From the NCBI GenBank assembly GCA_964408455.1, contig CAYOZN010000056.1:1-6257 (forward strand): 6,257 bases of DNA. Reading direction: 5' to 3'. Below are positions 1 to 5,661 of the stretch, piece after piece. The position numbers and the translations under genes were made by a program. The stretch's first letter is position 1. Each line of letters opens with the position of its first letter. The DNA comes from CAYOZN01 sp964408455 (GTDB taxonomy: Bacteria > Planctomycetota > Phycisphaerae > UBA1845 > UTPLA1). The notes under the pieces were generated by a model. It made no database searches. It worked only from the letters and a program-made list of their open reading frames with translations, and had not been told where the DNA came from.

Positions 1-348
1 CTGTACTGGGCGCCGAAGTTCGTGCAGTCGCTCTGGGGCGACAGGGAGATATACATCACCGAGAACGGCTGCGCCGGAGACGAGGTGATCGCCGACGACG
101 GCAACATCTACGACACCGACCGCATCATGTTCCTCCGGGCCCATCTGACGCAGCTCCAGCGGGCCGCCGCCGACGGCGTGCCCGTGAAGGGTTACTTCTA
201 CTGGAGCGCGATGGACAACCTGGAATGGACGGCGGGATTCGGCAACCGGTTCGGCCTGGTGCACGTGGACTTCGAGACCCAGCAGCGCACGCCGAAGATG
301 AGCGCTTCGTGGTTCCGCGAAGCGGCCAAACGCAACGCAGTCGTATAG
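1..348 (+). CDS. GH1 family beta-glucosidase, C-terminal part (5' end cut by window)
   Basis: This is the last 115 residues of a family 1 glycoside hydrolase, a retaining (beta/alpha)8-barrel enzyme that typically removes beta-linked glucose or galactose from the non-reducing end of oligosaccharides or aglycones. The frame is open from base 1, so the true start lies upstream. The visible part carries the family's nucleophile signature ITENG, with the catalytic Glu at visible residue 21 (codon 61-63). It also has the sugar-binding segment YFYWSAMDNLEW (residues 65-76), whose Glu75 and Trp76 correspond to the conserved -1 subsite residues, and the closing block RFGLVHVDFETQQRTPK followed by SASWFREAAKRN. 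The acid/base NEP motif would be upstream of the window. The stop is TAG at 346-348. No signal peptide or exact substrate can be judged from this fragment. Family assignment is secure; beta-glucosidase rather than another GH1 specificity is the default reading. Confidence 0.95.
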   Translation: MYWAPKFVQSLWGDREIYITENGCAGDEVIADDGNIYDTDRIMFLRAHLTQLQRAAADGVPVKGYFYWSAMDNLEWTAGFGNRFGLVHVDFETQQRTPKMSASWFREAAKRNAVV

Positions 349-466
349 ACCCCAGGACACGAGGTTGTTATCTCAGACTGAAGAGCTGATTAGAGCCCAT
401 CCGTAAACCGCGCAACGGTGATGGCGGGGGCGCGAGTTTCCGCATTTCACGATTTCACGGCCAACA

Positions 467-499
467 GAATCCGCGTTTCCGGCCTTCAGGAGCGGATTC
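467..499. repeat. 8-bp inverted repeat (hairpin-capable)
   Basis: GAATCCGC at 467-474 is a perfect inverted copy of GCGGATTC at 492-499, with a 17-base loop. No T-run follows on either strand, so it does not look like an intrinsic terminator by itself. It lies 118 bases after the GH1 stop and could be an RNA 3'-end stabiliser, a protein-binding site or chance. Confidence 0.35.
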
Positions 500-500
500 C

Positions 501-529
501 TTGAACAAAAAGTTCTATTGGCGTACTGT
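501..529 (+). promoter_or_regulatory. Weak sigma70-like promoter candidate just upstream of a terminator
   Basis: TTGAAC at 501-506 is followed after exactly 17 bases by TACTGT at 524-529. The -35 box matches consensus at 4 of 6 positions. The -10 box matches at 3 of 6, including the important first, second and last positions. A start near 536 would run straight into the hairpin at 542-570. It could serve the DinB-like gene only with read-through. It may be a chance match. Confidence 0.25.
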
Positions 530-541
530 CACCCCGATTCA

Positions 542-577
542 AGCCCCGCACGTGAAGGAGTTGCGGGGCTGATTTTT
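542..577 (+). terminator. Rho-independent terminator hairpin
   Basis: AGCCCCGCA (542-550) pairs perfectly with TGCGGGGCT (562-570) to form a 9-bp GC-rich stem with an 11-base loop. GATTTTT (571-577) follows on the + strand. This is the classic intrinsic-terminator layout for rightward transcription. It lies 194 bases after the GH1 stop, so it probably ends the GH1 transcript or a short transcript arising in the gap, and it insulates the DinB-like gene. Confidence 0.7.
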
Positions 578-673
578 AGATTGCGCTCTCACTCCCTGCG
601 CGTGCTCCCGGCGTAGCGGCCGTCCCGCTCGGCGATGACGAGCCCGGCGCCTCCAGTGAGTAGCATTCATCAC

Positions 674-1183
674 ATGTGCCCCCACGACTCCTACGACACG
701 ATCGGCGCGATCCTGAATATCCACGCGATGATCGGCGGGTTTCTCATCGAGGCCGTCGAAGACGTTCCGGAATCCCGCATGACCGAGCAGCCGGGCACCA
801 TCGTCAACCACCCGGCGTGGACGCTGTCGCATCTCAACGCGTACGCGGGAGTGTTGCTGTCGATGCTCGACGACCCGAGCGTGCCGACGGCCGACGCCGA
901 GATGGAGCGGTTCGGGTATGGCACCACGCCCGTGCCCGACCGCGCTGCCTATGCGACGAAGCGCGAACTCCTTGACCGGTTCAGAGACCGCAGCGCGCGA
1001 CTTGCTGCGGTCGTCGCCGACAAGCACTCCGATTACTTCCCGAGACCCTCGCCGGAGAAGTTCCACCCCTACTCGCCGACCATCGGGCACATCGCCATCA
1101 CGCTGATGGTGGCGCACCCGCCGCATCACTTGGGCCAACTGAAGCAATGGCGCCGTGCCGCCGGAATCGCGGAACGGGTGTAA
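674..1183 (+). CDS. DinB-like four-helix putative metalloenzyme
   Basis: A 169-residue protein that looks like a member of the DinB/YfiT-like superfamily, small cytosolic four-helix bundles that bind a divalent metal through three His. Some members are thiol-dependent transferases (bacillithiol, mycothiol or glutathione type); most have no known reaction. The fold is suggested by an N-terminal helix (about 8-30), then HPAWTLSHLNAY (46-57) supplying the likely first ligand His53, and a C-terminal helix with AHPPHHLGQL (147-156). There His148 and His152 have the H-x3-H spacing of the family's second and third ligands. The overall length is typical. ATG 674 is preferred because the helical domain begins there. 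The same frame has an earlier ATG at 635 that would add 13 Pro/Ser-rich residues. Neither start has a clear Shine-Dalgarno. The gene stands alone after a terminator, with 195 bases before the next gene, so context gives no role. The true substrate is unknown. Confidence 0.8.
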   Translation: MCPHDSYDTIGAILNIHAMIGGFLIEAVEDVPESRMTEQPGTIVNHPAWTLSHLNAYAGVLLSMLDDPSVPTADAEMERFGYGTTPVPDRAAYATKRELLDRFRDRSARLAAVVADKHSDYFPRPSPEKFHPYSPTIGHIAITLMVAHPPHHLGQLKQWRRAAGIAERV

Positions 1184-1271
1184 CGGCGGGTGGGGTGACG
1201 AAAGAGAAGCTCTCAACGAAGCGACGTGAATGTGCTGATTTCACCGGACAGGCAGTGGCAGGAGGGAGTTG

Positions 1272-1373
1272 CACAGGCGCCGCAGGTCGATCGTCCACAC
1301 CCTAGCGCAAGTTGTGCCGCCGCTCCCGGTCCATAAGTTCGATACTACGGCCGCGACCTGCGGCACCGGGAGA
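1272..1373 (+). promoter_or_regulatory. Structured leader with interlocking inverted repeats ahead of the racemase gene
   Basis: GCCGCAGGTCG (1280-1290) is a perfect 11-bp inverted copy of CGACCTGCGGC (1354-1364). CTCCCGGT (1323-1330) is a perfect 8-bp inverted copy of ACCGGGAG (1365-1372). The second repeat's left arm lies inside the loop of the first, and its right arm directly abuts the first's right arm, so the two helices interlock as a pseudoknot would. A third pairing, GCACA (1272-1276) with TGTGC (1314-1318) plus GCGC (1278-1281) with GCGC (1306-1309), would compete with the first stem. The 8-bp helix covers the GGGAGA Shine-Dalgarno (1368-1373) of the GTG start at 1379. This suggests control of translation by RNA folding. 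A DNA-binding site for a regulator is the alternative for the 11-bp repeat. I recognise no known riboswitch class, and no promoter is clear upstream. Confidence 0.4.
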
Positions 1374-1378
1374 CGACT

Positions 1379-2194
1379 GTGACGGAGCTTTCGCGAAGAC
1401 AGTTCATTGAGATGAACCTGGCCGGCCTCGCAATCGCTGGCATCCCGTGCTCGCGCTTCGTGACCGAACCCGCAGTAGCCGCCGCCGCTCGGAGAACAAC
1501 CATGAAAACCATTGGCGTGCTTGGCCTCGGCGCGCAGGCCACGGTGGATTTCGAGATTCGCGTCCACAGAGCTGCCCAGCGTCACGTCGAGCCCAATGCG
1601 TCCCTTGGCTACCCGCCGATGGTCGTCTGGCACCATCGCAGGCCGCCGGTCGCGGTGAAAGAAGACCTCTCGCCCGTCCTGCCTTTGCGTTCGGATCCGG
1701 AACTGCTCAAGGCGGCAGCGTGGCTCGCGACAAAGGCCGATTTCCTGGTCATGACGTCGAACGGCGCCCACGTTTTTCGCAAGGAACTGGAGGAAGCCAG
1801 CGGCCGCCCTCTCCTCAGCATCGTCGACGTGACCCTCGCGGAAGTACGGCGCCGGAACTGGCGGCGCGTCGGCGTGCTGGGATTCTTCGGGCCCGAAGTG
1901 CCGGCGTATGCCGAGCCGATGCCAGGTCTGGGACTGACATGCGAGCTCATCGACCAGCATCTACAGGAAAAACTGAACGCAGCGGTGTTTCGCGTTATGG
2001 AGGGACGCGAGACCGAGGAATCGCGCTCCGCAGTGCGCGATGCCATCGCCGCCTTGCGCAAGAAAAAGGTAGACGGCATCATCCCCGGCTGCACCGAGCT
2101 ACCGCTGCTGCTCGGAGCGGAAGCGGATGCGCCAGACCTCGTCAATCCGGCCGAACTGCTGGCCGATGCGGCGGTTCGTCGCGCCATCGGCTAA
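1379..2194 (+). CDS. Asp/Glu racemase-family protein with Tat-like N-terminal signal
   Basis: A 271-residue protein whose main domain (from Met42) matches the cofactor-independent Asp/Glu/hydantoin racemase family, nearest in style to the YgeA/aspartate racemase branch. These enzymes invert the alpha-carbon of an acidic amino acid using a pair of thiols. Visible are the N-terminal strand and glycine loop MKTIGVLGLG (42-51), the first active-site loop TSNGAH (126-131), the strand RVGVLGFFG (163-171), and the second active-site loop GCTELPLLL (237-245) with Cys238. The first loop normally reads P-C-N-T-x-H; here Ser127 replaces the Cys, so two-thiol racemization is not expected. Residues 1-41 look like a Tat signal: SRRQFIE (5-11), a hydrophobic stretch (12-24), and an Ala-rich end with an A-x-A site near Ala37. 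GTG 1379 has GGGAGA 5 bases upstream. ATG 1502 is a second credible start at the domain boundary. The gene converges on the ABC operon. Actual activity and substrate are uncertain. Confidence 0.85.
   Translation: MTELSRRQFIEMNLAGLAIAGIPCSRFVTEPAVAAAARRTTMKTIGVLGLGAQATVDFEIRVHRAAQRHVEPNASLGYPPMVVWHHRRPPVAVKEDLSPVLPLRSDPELLKAAAWLATKADFLVMTSNGAHVFRKELEEASGRPLLSIVDVTLAEVRRRNWRRVGVLGFFGPEVPAYAEPMPGLGLTCELIDQHLQEKLNAAVFRVMEGRETEESRSAVRDAIAALRKKKVDGIIPGCTELPLLLGAEADAPDLVNPAELLADAAVRRAIG
1491..1495 (+). promoter_or_regulatory. Internal ribosome binding site for a short, signal-less racemase form
   Basis: GGAGA at 1491-1495 lies 6 bases before ATG 1502, a better start context than is seen for several genes in this window. 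ATG 1502 is in frame and encodes Met42, exactly where family members without a signal begin (MKTIG). Initiation here would give a 230-residue cytosolic protein. The bases also encode part of the putative signal's Ala/Arg-rich end (Ala-Arg-Arg), so the match could be incidental. Confidence 0.5.
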
Positions 2195-2252
2195 ACGCTC
2201 TGTGTTCCCGCTTGACACGAATGCCAATAGAACTCTACGGAGGATACCATCG

Positions 2253-2293
2253 CGCGAAAGCAGCCGGGGCGTAATGGACCCTGACTTTTCGCG
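2253..2293. repeat. Inverted repeat in the convergent gap (possible weak terminator)
   Basis: CGCGAAA (2253-2259) pairs with TTTCGCG (2287-2293) around a 27-base loop, between the stops of the racemase gene and the ABC ATPase gene. The position suits a 3'-end structure for either convergent transcript, but no T-run follows on either strand and the loop is long. The evidence for termination is weak. Confidence 0.3.
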
Positions 2294-2312
2294 GGACTGG
2301 ACGCATTGCGTT

Positions 2313-2329
2313 GCGAGCTAATCGCTCGC
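2313..2329. repeat. Short hairpin over the ATPase stop codon
   Basis: GCGAGC (2313-2318) and GCTCGC (2324-2329) form a 6-bp stem with a 5-base loop, and the ATPase stop codon sits in it. It could act as a 3'-end structure for the leftward operon transcript, since no other terminator is visible there. There is no T-run after it, so this is tentative. Confidence 0.3.
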
Positions 2330-3157
2330 GCCCTTGCCGGCGAAGTGCAGTAGTTCGAGGATTTCTGCCCGCAGTTTCAGAAATGCCGGGTCGTTGCGCC
2401 GCCGCGGGCGTGACAGGCGTACTTCAATGACGCGCTTGATACGCCCGGGGCGCGGACTCATGAGCATGATGGTGTCGCTCATGTAAATCGCCTCGTCGAT
2501 GTCGTGGGTAACCAGCAGCATCGTCGTGCCGCGGGTCTCCCACAGGCGCAGCACCTCGTCCTGCATTCGCATGCGGGTGAAGGCATCCAGCGCTCCCAGC
2601 GGCTCGTCCATCAGCAGCACCTTCGGATGGTTGATCAGCGCACGTGCAAGCGAGGCCCGCTGGGCCATGCCACCGGAGAGCTGGTGCGGATAGGCGTTGG
2701 CGAAGGCTTCGAGACCGACCAGGCGCAGGAACTCGCTCACTTCGTGGCGCTTCTCGCGCAGCACCCCGCGTGCGACGAGGCCCGCCTGGATGTTCCGGCG
2801 AACCGTGAGCCAGGGGAACAGGTTCGGATCCTGGAATACCAGTCCTCGTTCGGCGCTGGGGCCCGTGATCGGCCCCGACCCCACGCGCAGCTCGCCGGAT
2901 GTGGGAGTGTCGAGCCCGGCGATCATGCGCAGCAGCGTGGACTTGCCGCAGCCGCTCGGCCCGACCAGTGCGACGAGCGAACCCGCGGGCACGTCGAGCG
3001 ATGCATCCGACAGTGCGCGTACGTAGGCGCCGTCGACGGCGCGGAAGGACTTGCAGACTCGACGTACGGAGATGGATGCCGCCGGATCGTGGACCTGGGC
3101 GTCAACCGCCAAGGCGCTCGACTTCAGTTCGGGGGTTGTTGGCCGGTGGCCTACCAC
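2318..3157 (-). CDS. ABC importer ATPase, TauB/SsuB type
   Basis: The 279-residue ATP-hydrolysing subunit that would drive the importer encoded by this operon, working as a dimer on the cytosolic face of the permease. All nucleotide-binding motifs are intact: Walker A GPSGCGKST (66-74), Q-loop Gln109 in VFQDPNLFPW, signature LSGGMAQR (160-167), Walker B VLLMDEP (180-186) followed by the D-loop LGALD, and the switch His218 in VTHDIDEA. The FPWLTV segment after the Q-loop is typical of the nitrate/sulfonate/taurine class. The start is set at GTG 3157 although the frame stays open much further upstream, where it only mirrors the permease. GTG 3157 has AGGGGG (3165-3170) 7 bases ahead and overlaps the permease stop by 7 bases (GTGGTAG), which implies coupled translation. 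About 27 residues precede the usual first strand. Substrate cannot be told from this subunit. Confidence 0.93.
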   Translation of the reverse strand: MVGHRPTTPELKSSALAVDAQVHDPAASISVRRVCKSFRAVDGAYVRALSDASLDVPAGSLVALVGPSGCGKSTLLRMIAGLDTPTSGELRVGSGPITGPSAERGLVFQDPNLFPWLTVRRNIQAGLVARGVLREKRHEVSEFLRLVGLEAFANAYPHQLSGGMAQRASLARALINHPKVLLMDEPLGALDAFTRMRMQDEVLRLWETRGTTMLLVTHDIDEAIYMSDTIMLMSPRPGRIKRVIEVRLSRPRRRNDPAFLKLRAEILELLHFAGKGASD

Positions 3158-4326
3158 TTGATGACCCCCTTCTGCCAGACAAGAACCCAGTCTCGAAGGC
3201 GGAACAGCAGCGTCATGATCGCCGAAAAATACAACGCCATGATGATCAGGGCCGCATAGACCTTGCGGTAGTCGGAATAGGCCCGCGCCCAGTCGATGTA
3301 CCAGCCGAGCCCCGCCTGGACGCCGACCGCCTCGGCGACGATGAGCGTGAGGAAGGATGCACCAAGGCCCATGAACAGTCCGACGAACATGTTGGGCAGC
3401 GCCGATGGGATGGCAACGTGAAGGATGAGATATGTTCGACCGGCCCCAAGCGTGCGGGCGACATCGAGGTGCGACGCACGGACGGCCGACACGCCCGACA
3501 TCGTGAGCATGGTAACCGGGAACCACACCGCCAGTGCCACCAGTGCGACCGCCGACTGGCCGGCCGAGGGGAAGAGCATCAATGTGAGCGGGATCAGGGC
3601 CGTTGCGGGAATGGGGCCGACCAGTTTCACCACCGGCATGCCCCAGCGGCGAGCCTGGGGAAACCAGCCGATCAGCACACCGAAGATGATGCCGAGGGTG
3701 CTGCCCGCGACATAGCCCTTAAGGAGCAGCAAAAGCGACTGCCACATGCACTCGGCCAAACCGGGCTGGCCCCGGCCGGTCGCCGCCCAGTCGACAACCA
3801 GCGTGCGTATGACAGCATCGGGGCCCGGAAAGTACGGCAGCGGCATCAGGTCTGCCTTGAGCGTGATCATCTCCCAAGCGCAGACAAGTAGAACGCCCGC
3901 CGCGAGCACGTCCGCATTGCGCACGGACCAGCGCATGATGTTGGAGAATGCGGCGAGTGGCAGGCGAAAGGGCCGCCGCCAGGAAAGTTGAGCGTGACGC
4001 CATAGACGCTGGGTGAATCCCAGAAACAGCCCGGCGACAATGACGCCAAGCAGTACGCGGGCGTACACACCTGAAACTTCGGATGCCTGAAGGTTGGGAA
4101 TCCACCAATGAACCGCGAGGGCAACGCCACCCGCCAGCGCCGGCAGGAATGCAACGAGCAACGATCTGGCCGCCGGCAGATCCGCTCGCGATGCCTCTTC
4201 CATCGCGGACTCGTGCGGCGCATCACCCATGGCGGTTGCATCACGCCCGGCGATGTCGGATGTCGATTCGCCAAGGTCCGGCCCGGCGTCTAACGCGGCC
4301 TGCACGTCGGTCTCAGACTCTGACAT
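3151..4326 (-). CDS. ABC importer permease, TauC/SsuC type, with N-terminal extension
   Basis: A 391-residue inner-membrane subunit that forms the translocation path for the substrate delivered by the upstream lipoprotein. The C-terminal two thirds match binding-protein-dependent permeases: hydrophobic segments at roughly 138-157, 196-222, 240-276, 313-334 and 355-377, with the cytosolic coupling loop DVARTLGAGRTY...IPSALP (288-311), the EAA-type site that docks the ATPase. SsuC/TauC proteins are usually about 260-280 residues. This one adds a hydrophilic, acidic, Ala-rich tail (1-50) and two more hydrophobic segments (about 55-77 and 87-104), then a basic stretch (106-121). ATG 4326 lies one base after the stop of the binding-protein gene (TGACATG), so translation is probably coupled; GGGGAG is 12 bases upstream, a rather long spacing. 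Later Met codons (33, 42) have no better site. The 3' end overlaps the ATPase start. Confidence 0.92.
   Translation of the reverse strand: MSESETDVQAALDAGPDLGESTSDIAGRDATAMGDAPHESAMEEASRADLPAARSLLVAFLPALAGGVALAVHWWIPNLQASEVSGVYARVLLGVIVAGLFLGFTQRLWRHAQLSWRRPFRLPLAAFSNIMRWSVRNADVLAAGVLLVCAWEMITLKADLMPLPYFPGPDAVIRTLVVDWAATGRGQPGLAECMWQSLLLLLKGYVAGSTLGIIFGVLIGWFPQARRWGMPVVKLVGPIPATALIPLTLMLFPSAGQSAVALVALAVWFPVTMLTMSGVSAVRASHLDVARTLGAGRTYLILHVAIPSALPNMFVGLFMGLGASFLTLIVAEAVGVQAGLGWYIDWARAYSDYRKVYAALIIMALYFSAIMTLLFRLRDWVLVWQKGVIKW
3165..3170 (-). promoter_or_regulatory. Shine-Dalgarno that fixes the ATPase start
   Basis: AGGGGG, read on the - strand and lying inside the last codons of the permease gene, is 7 bases upstream of GTG 3157. 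No other start codon in the plausible range has a comparable site, so it supports GTG as the start and coupling to the permease. Confidence 0.6.
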
Positions 4327-4327
4327 G

Positions 4328-5452
4328 TCAATATAACGCTCCCCGGCAGCAGCCGGGCAGTGGCGTGACTTTCATGGTGCGCATGAGGGCTTCGTAGTCC
4401 GGGCGCCCAAGCAGGGCCTCGTCTGCTTCATCGTCCACGACCACGGCGCTCAGCGTCTGATCATCCACACCCGGCAGGCGGACGAATGATTTGCGCGCCA
4501 GGCCAGTGGGATCGGTGTGTTCTTCCAGCATGCCCGCCAGTTTCATTTCACCTGCCGCGGAGATCACCGCCTCCGCCGCGCCATTGACGCTGGGTGCGTA
4601 CGATAGGTTTCGGATCGCAAACGCGTTCAACTCCGGCGTGGAGGCGATGTACCGCCCTTCCACCGATAGCACGGCCGCCGCCGTTGGATTTGCATCAACC
4701 CACTTGGCGGCCTTGAGAATGGCCCGCGTCGCGGCCGCCGATGCCTGCGGGTACTTGGCCAGAAACTTGCCGTTCACCAGGACCGCGCAGCAGTACTCAT
4801 CCTTGTATGGTGGATCCTTCGCCTGGTCGACCACGCTGCGCACCTTGCCGCTGTCCTGAAGCAGACTGCCGATAGGTTCGGAGGTGGCCACGGCATCCAC
4901 CAGGCCCCGCTCAAGCACCAGCCCCAGCTCGCCCGCGGGATACACGCGCCAACGAACCTCGCGGCTGGGATCAACGCCATGCGCGGCCAGGGCGCGCGTC
5001 GCGAGCATGAAGGGGGGCGTTCCCATTCCCGGCACGCCGATTGTCTTGCCGCGCAAATCCTTCACGCTGTGGATGTCGCCTTTGATCGAAGACTGCACGC
5101 GAAGGCACCCGCGGTGCACACCAGCGGTGAACTTCACGTCCATGCCCTGCTCAATCGGCTTGAGAAAGTACATGATCAGATGATGCGTGACGTCGTATCG
5201 ACCCAGCGCCAGGGCGTCCTTGTAAGTCGCCCACTCGCAGCGGACCATCTCGACATCCAGCCCCTCCTCCTCGAAGTAGCCCTTGTCCTTTGCTGCGAAC
5301 AGAGGAGCCTCACAAGTGATGCCAATGTATCCGACCCGGATTCTCGTTCGTCCGTCGACCTGAACACCCGACTCGTCGCCATCGCAACCGCCAGCCAGCG
5401 TGGATGCACACAGCGCCACGACGATCGCAGTAAGAGTGGGAGTGCGGGACAT
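4328..5452 (-). CDS. ABC importer substrate-binding lipoprotein, NMT1/TauA-like
   Basis: A 374-residue extracytoplasmic solute receptor for the downstream permease and ATPase. Residues 1-23 are a lipoprotein signal: short basic n-region, hydrophobic core, and lipobox LAGGC with Cys23 as the lipidated residue. Asp24 at position +2 would keep it in the inner membrane under the E. coli Lol rule. The mature part is a periplasmic-binding fold of the NMT1/THI5-TauA-SsuA type: first strand and loop RVGYIGITCEAPLFAAKDKGYFEEEGLDV from residue 39, DLRGKTIGVPGMGTPP (132-147), and the VDAVATSEPIG hinge-side segment (185-195). The mature protein is unusually rich in Cys for an exported protein: 47, 72, 116, the pair 221-222, and a C-terminal pair 368-369. 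The family includes receptors for sulfonates, taurine, nitrate, thiamine precursors and aromatic acids; which one applies is not visible. ATG 5452 has no good Shine-Dalgarno, but no other start fits the signal peptide. Confidence 0.92.
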   Translation of the reverse strand: MSRTPTLTAIVVALCASTLAGGCDGDESGVQVDGRTRIRVGYIGITCEAPLFAAKDKGYFEEEGLDVEMVRCEWATYKDALALGRYDVTHHLIMYFLKPIEQGMDVKFTAGVHRGCLRVQSSIKGDIHSVKDLRGKTIGVPGMGTPPFMLATRALAAHGVDPSREVRWRVYPAGELGLVLERGLVDAVATSEPIGSLLQDSGKVRSVVDQAKDPPYKDEYCCAVLVNGKFLAKYPQASAAATRAILKAAKWVDANPTAAAVLSVEGRYIASTPELNAFAIRNLSYAPSVNGAAEAVISAAGEMKLAGMLEEHTDPTGLARKSFVRLPGVDDQTLSAVVVDDEADEALLGRPDYEALMRTMKVTPLPGCCRGALY

Positions 5453-5496
5453 GGATTTGACTAGGCGCGAAACAGGTACGAATGACTTACAATTCG

Positions 5497-5525
5497 ATTC
5501 TGCGAGTTCAGGCTGTTCAAGTCAA
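5497..5525 (-). promoter_or_regulatory. Sigma70-like promoter for the ABC operon
   Basis: On the - strand, TTGACT (5525-5520, 5 of 6 to consensus) is followed by exactly 17 bases and then CAGAAT (5502-5497, 4 of 6). Transcription would begin near 5490, giving a leader of about 38 bases before ATG 5452. A small direct repeat, TGAAC twice with a 9-base period (5506-5519), lies in the spacer and could be a regulator site. No terminator separates this promoter from the three importer genes. Confidence 0.5.
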
Positions 5526-5592
5526 GCCGTAACCGGAATCGATGGTCTCCTGACTCGCACTCGCTTGAGCCGACCTCAACGGCGCCGGGCGA

Positions 5593-5621
5593 TGCACGCA
5601 AGTGTCCGCGACGGGTACAAT
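5593..5621 (+). promoter_or_regulatory. Promoter for the DUF4256 gene
   Basis: TACAAT at 5616-5621 is a 5-of-6 match to the -10 box. Seventeen bases upstream is TGCACG (5593-5598), a poor -35 match (3 of 6). A start near 5628 would give a leader of about 34 bases containing the AGGAG ribosome site. The placement is good; the weak -35 keeps confidence moderate. Confidence 0.45.
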
Positions 5622-5661
5622 GCCCGCATGCCGCGAAACCCTGTACTCAGGAGTGCGTTCC

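Larger units (their letters stand above)
349..673. other. Intergenic region without a supportable gene
   Basis: This stretch of about 325 bases separates the GH1 gene from the DinB-like gene. I find no convincing coding frame, tRNA or mobile-element end. It holds a tandem 8-mer (ATTTCACG twice, 444-459), an 8-bp inverted repeat (467-474 with 492-499), a weak promoter-like pair (501-529) and a terminator hairpin (542-577). These are listed separately where they deserve it. If the DinB-like gene starts at 635 rather than 674, the last 39 bases are coding. Confidence 0.6.

Noticed and set aside
503..515. GAAC-A5-GTTC as a LexA (SOS) box
   Set aside because: The Gram-positive type LexA box needs a 4-base spacer between GAAC and GTTC; here it is 5. 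No SOS gene is adjacent.
1441..1460. Lipobox around Cys24 of the racemase-family protein (A-G-I-P-C)
   Set aside because: Pro directly before the Cys does not fit a signal peptidase II site; the A-x-A end near residue 37 fits better.
2212..2217. Perfect TTGACA -35 hexamer in the convergent gap
   Set aside because: No acceptable -10 box is found 15 to 19 bases downstream, and nothing on that strand starts nearby.
1447..2274. Second + strand open frame (275 residues) over the racemase gene
   Set aside because: Arg/Ala/Gly/Pro-rich with no recognisable motif. The racemase frame carries all family motifs. The only part outside it is a 17-codon tail (ATG 2221 to 2274) with no Shine-Dalgarno.
2318..3526. 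A 402-residue version of the ATPase starting at 3526
   Set aside because: The first 123 residues show no ABC-ATPase homology, are His/Arg/Pro-rich, and lie entirely over the permease gene in another frame. GTG 3157 has a proper Shine-Dalgarno.
2899..3891. Long + strand open frame (330 residues) opposite the ATPase and permease genes
   Set aside because: Composition is Arg/Asp/His-rich and low-complexity, as expected of the antisense frame of a GC-rich gene. Both - strand genes have intact family motifs.
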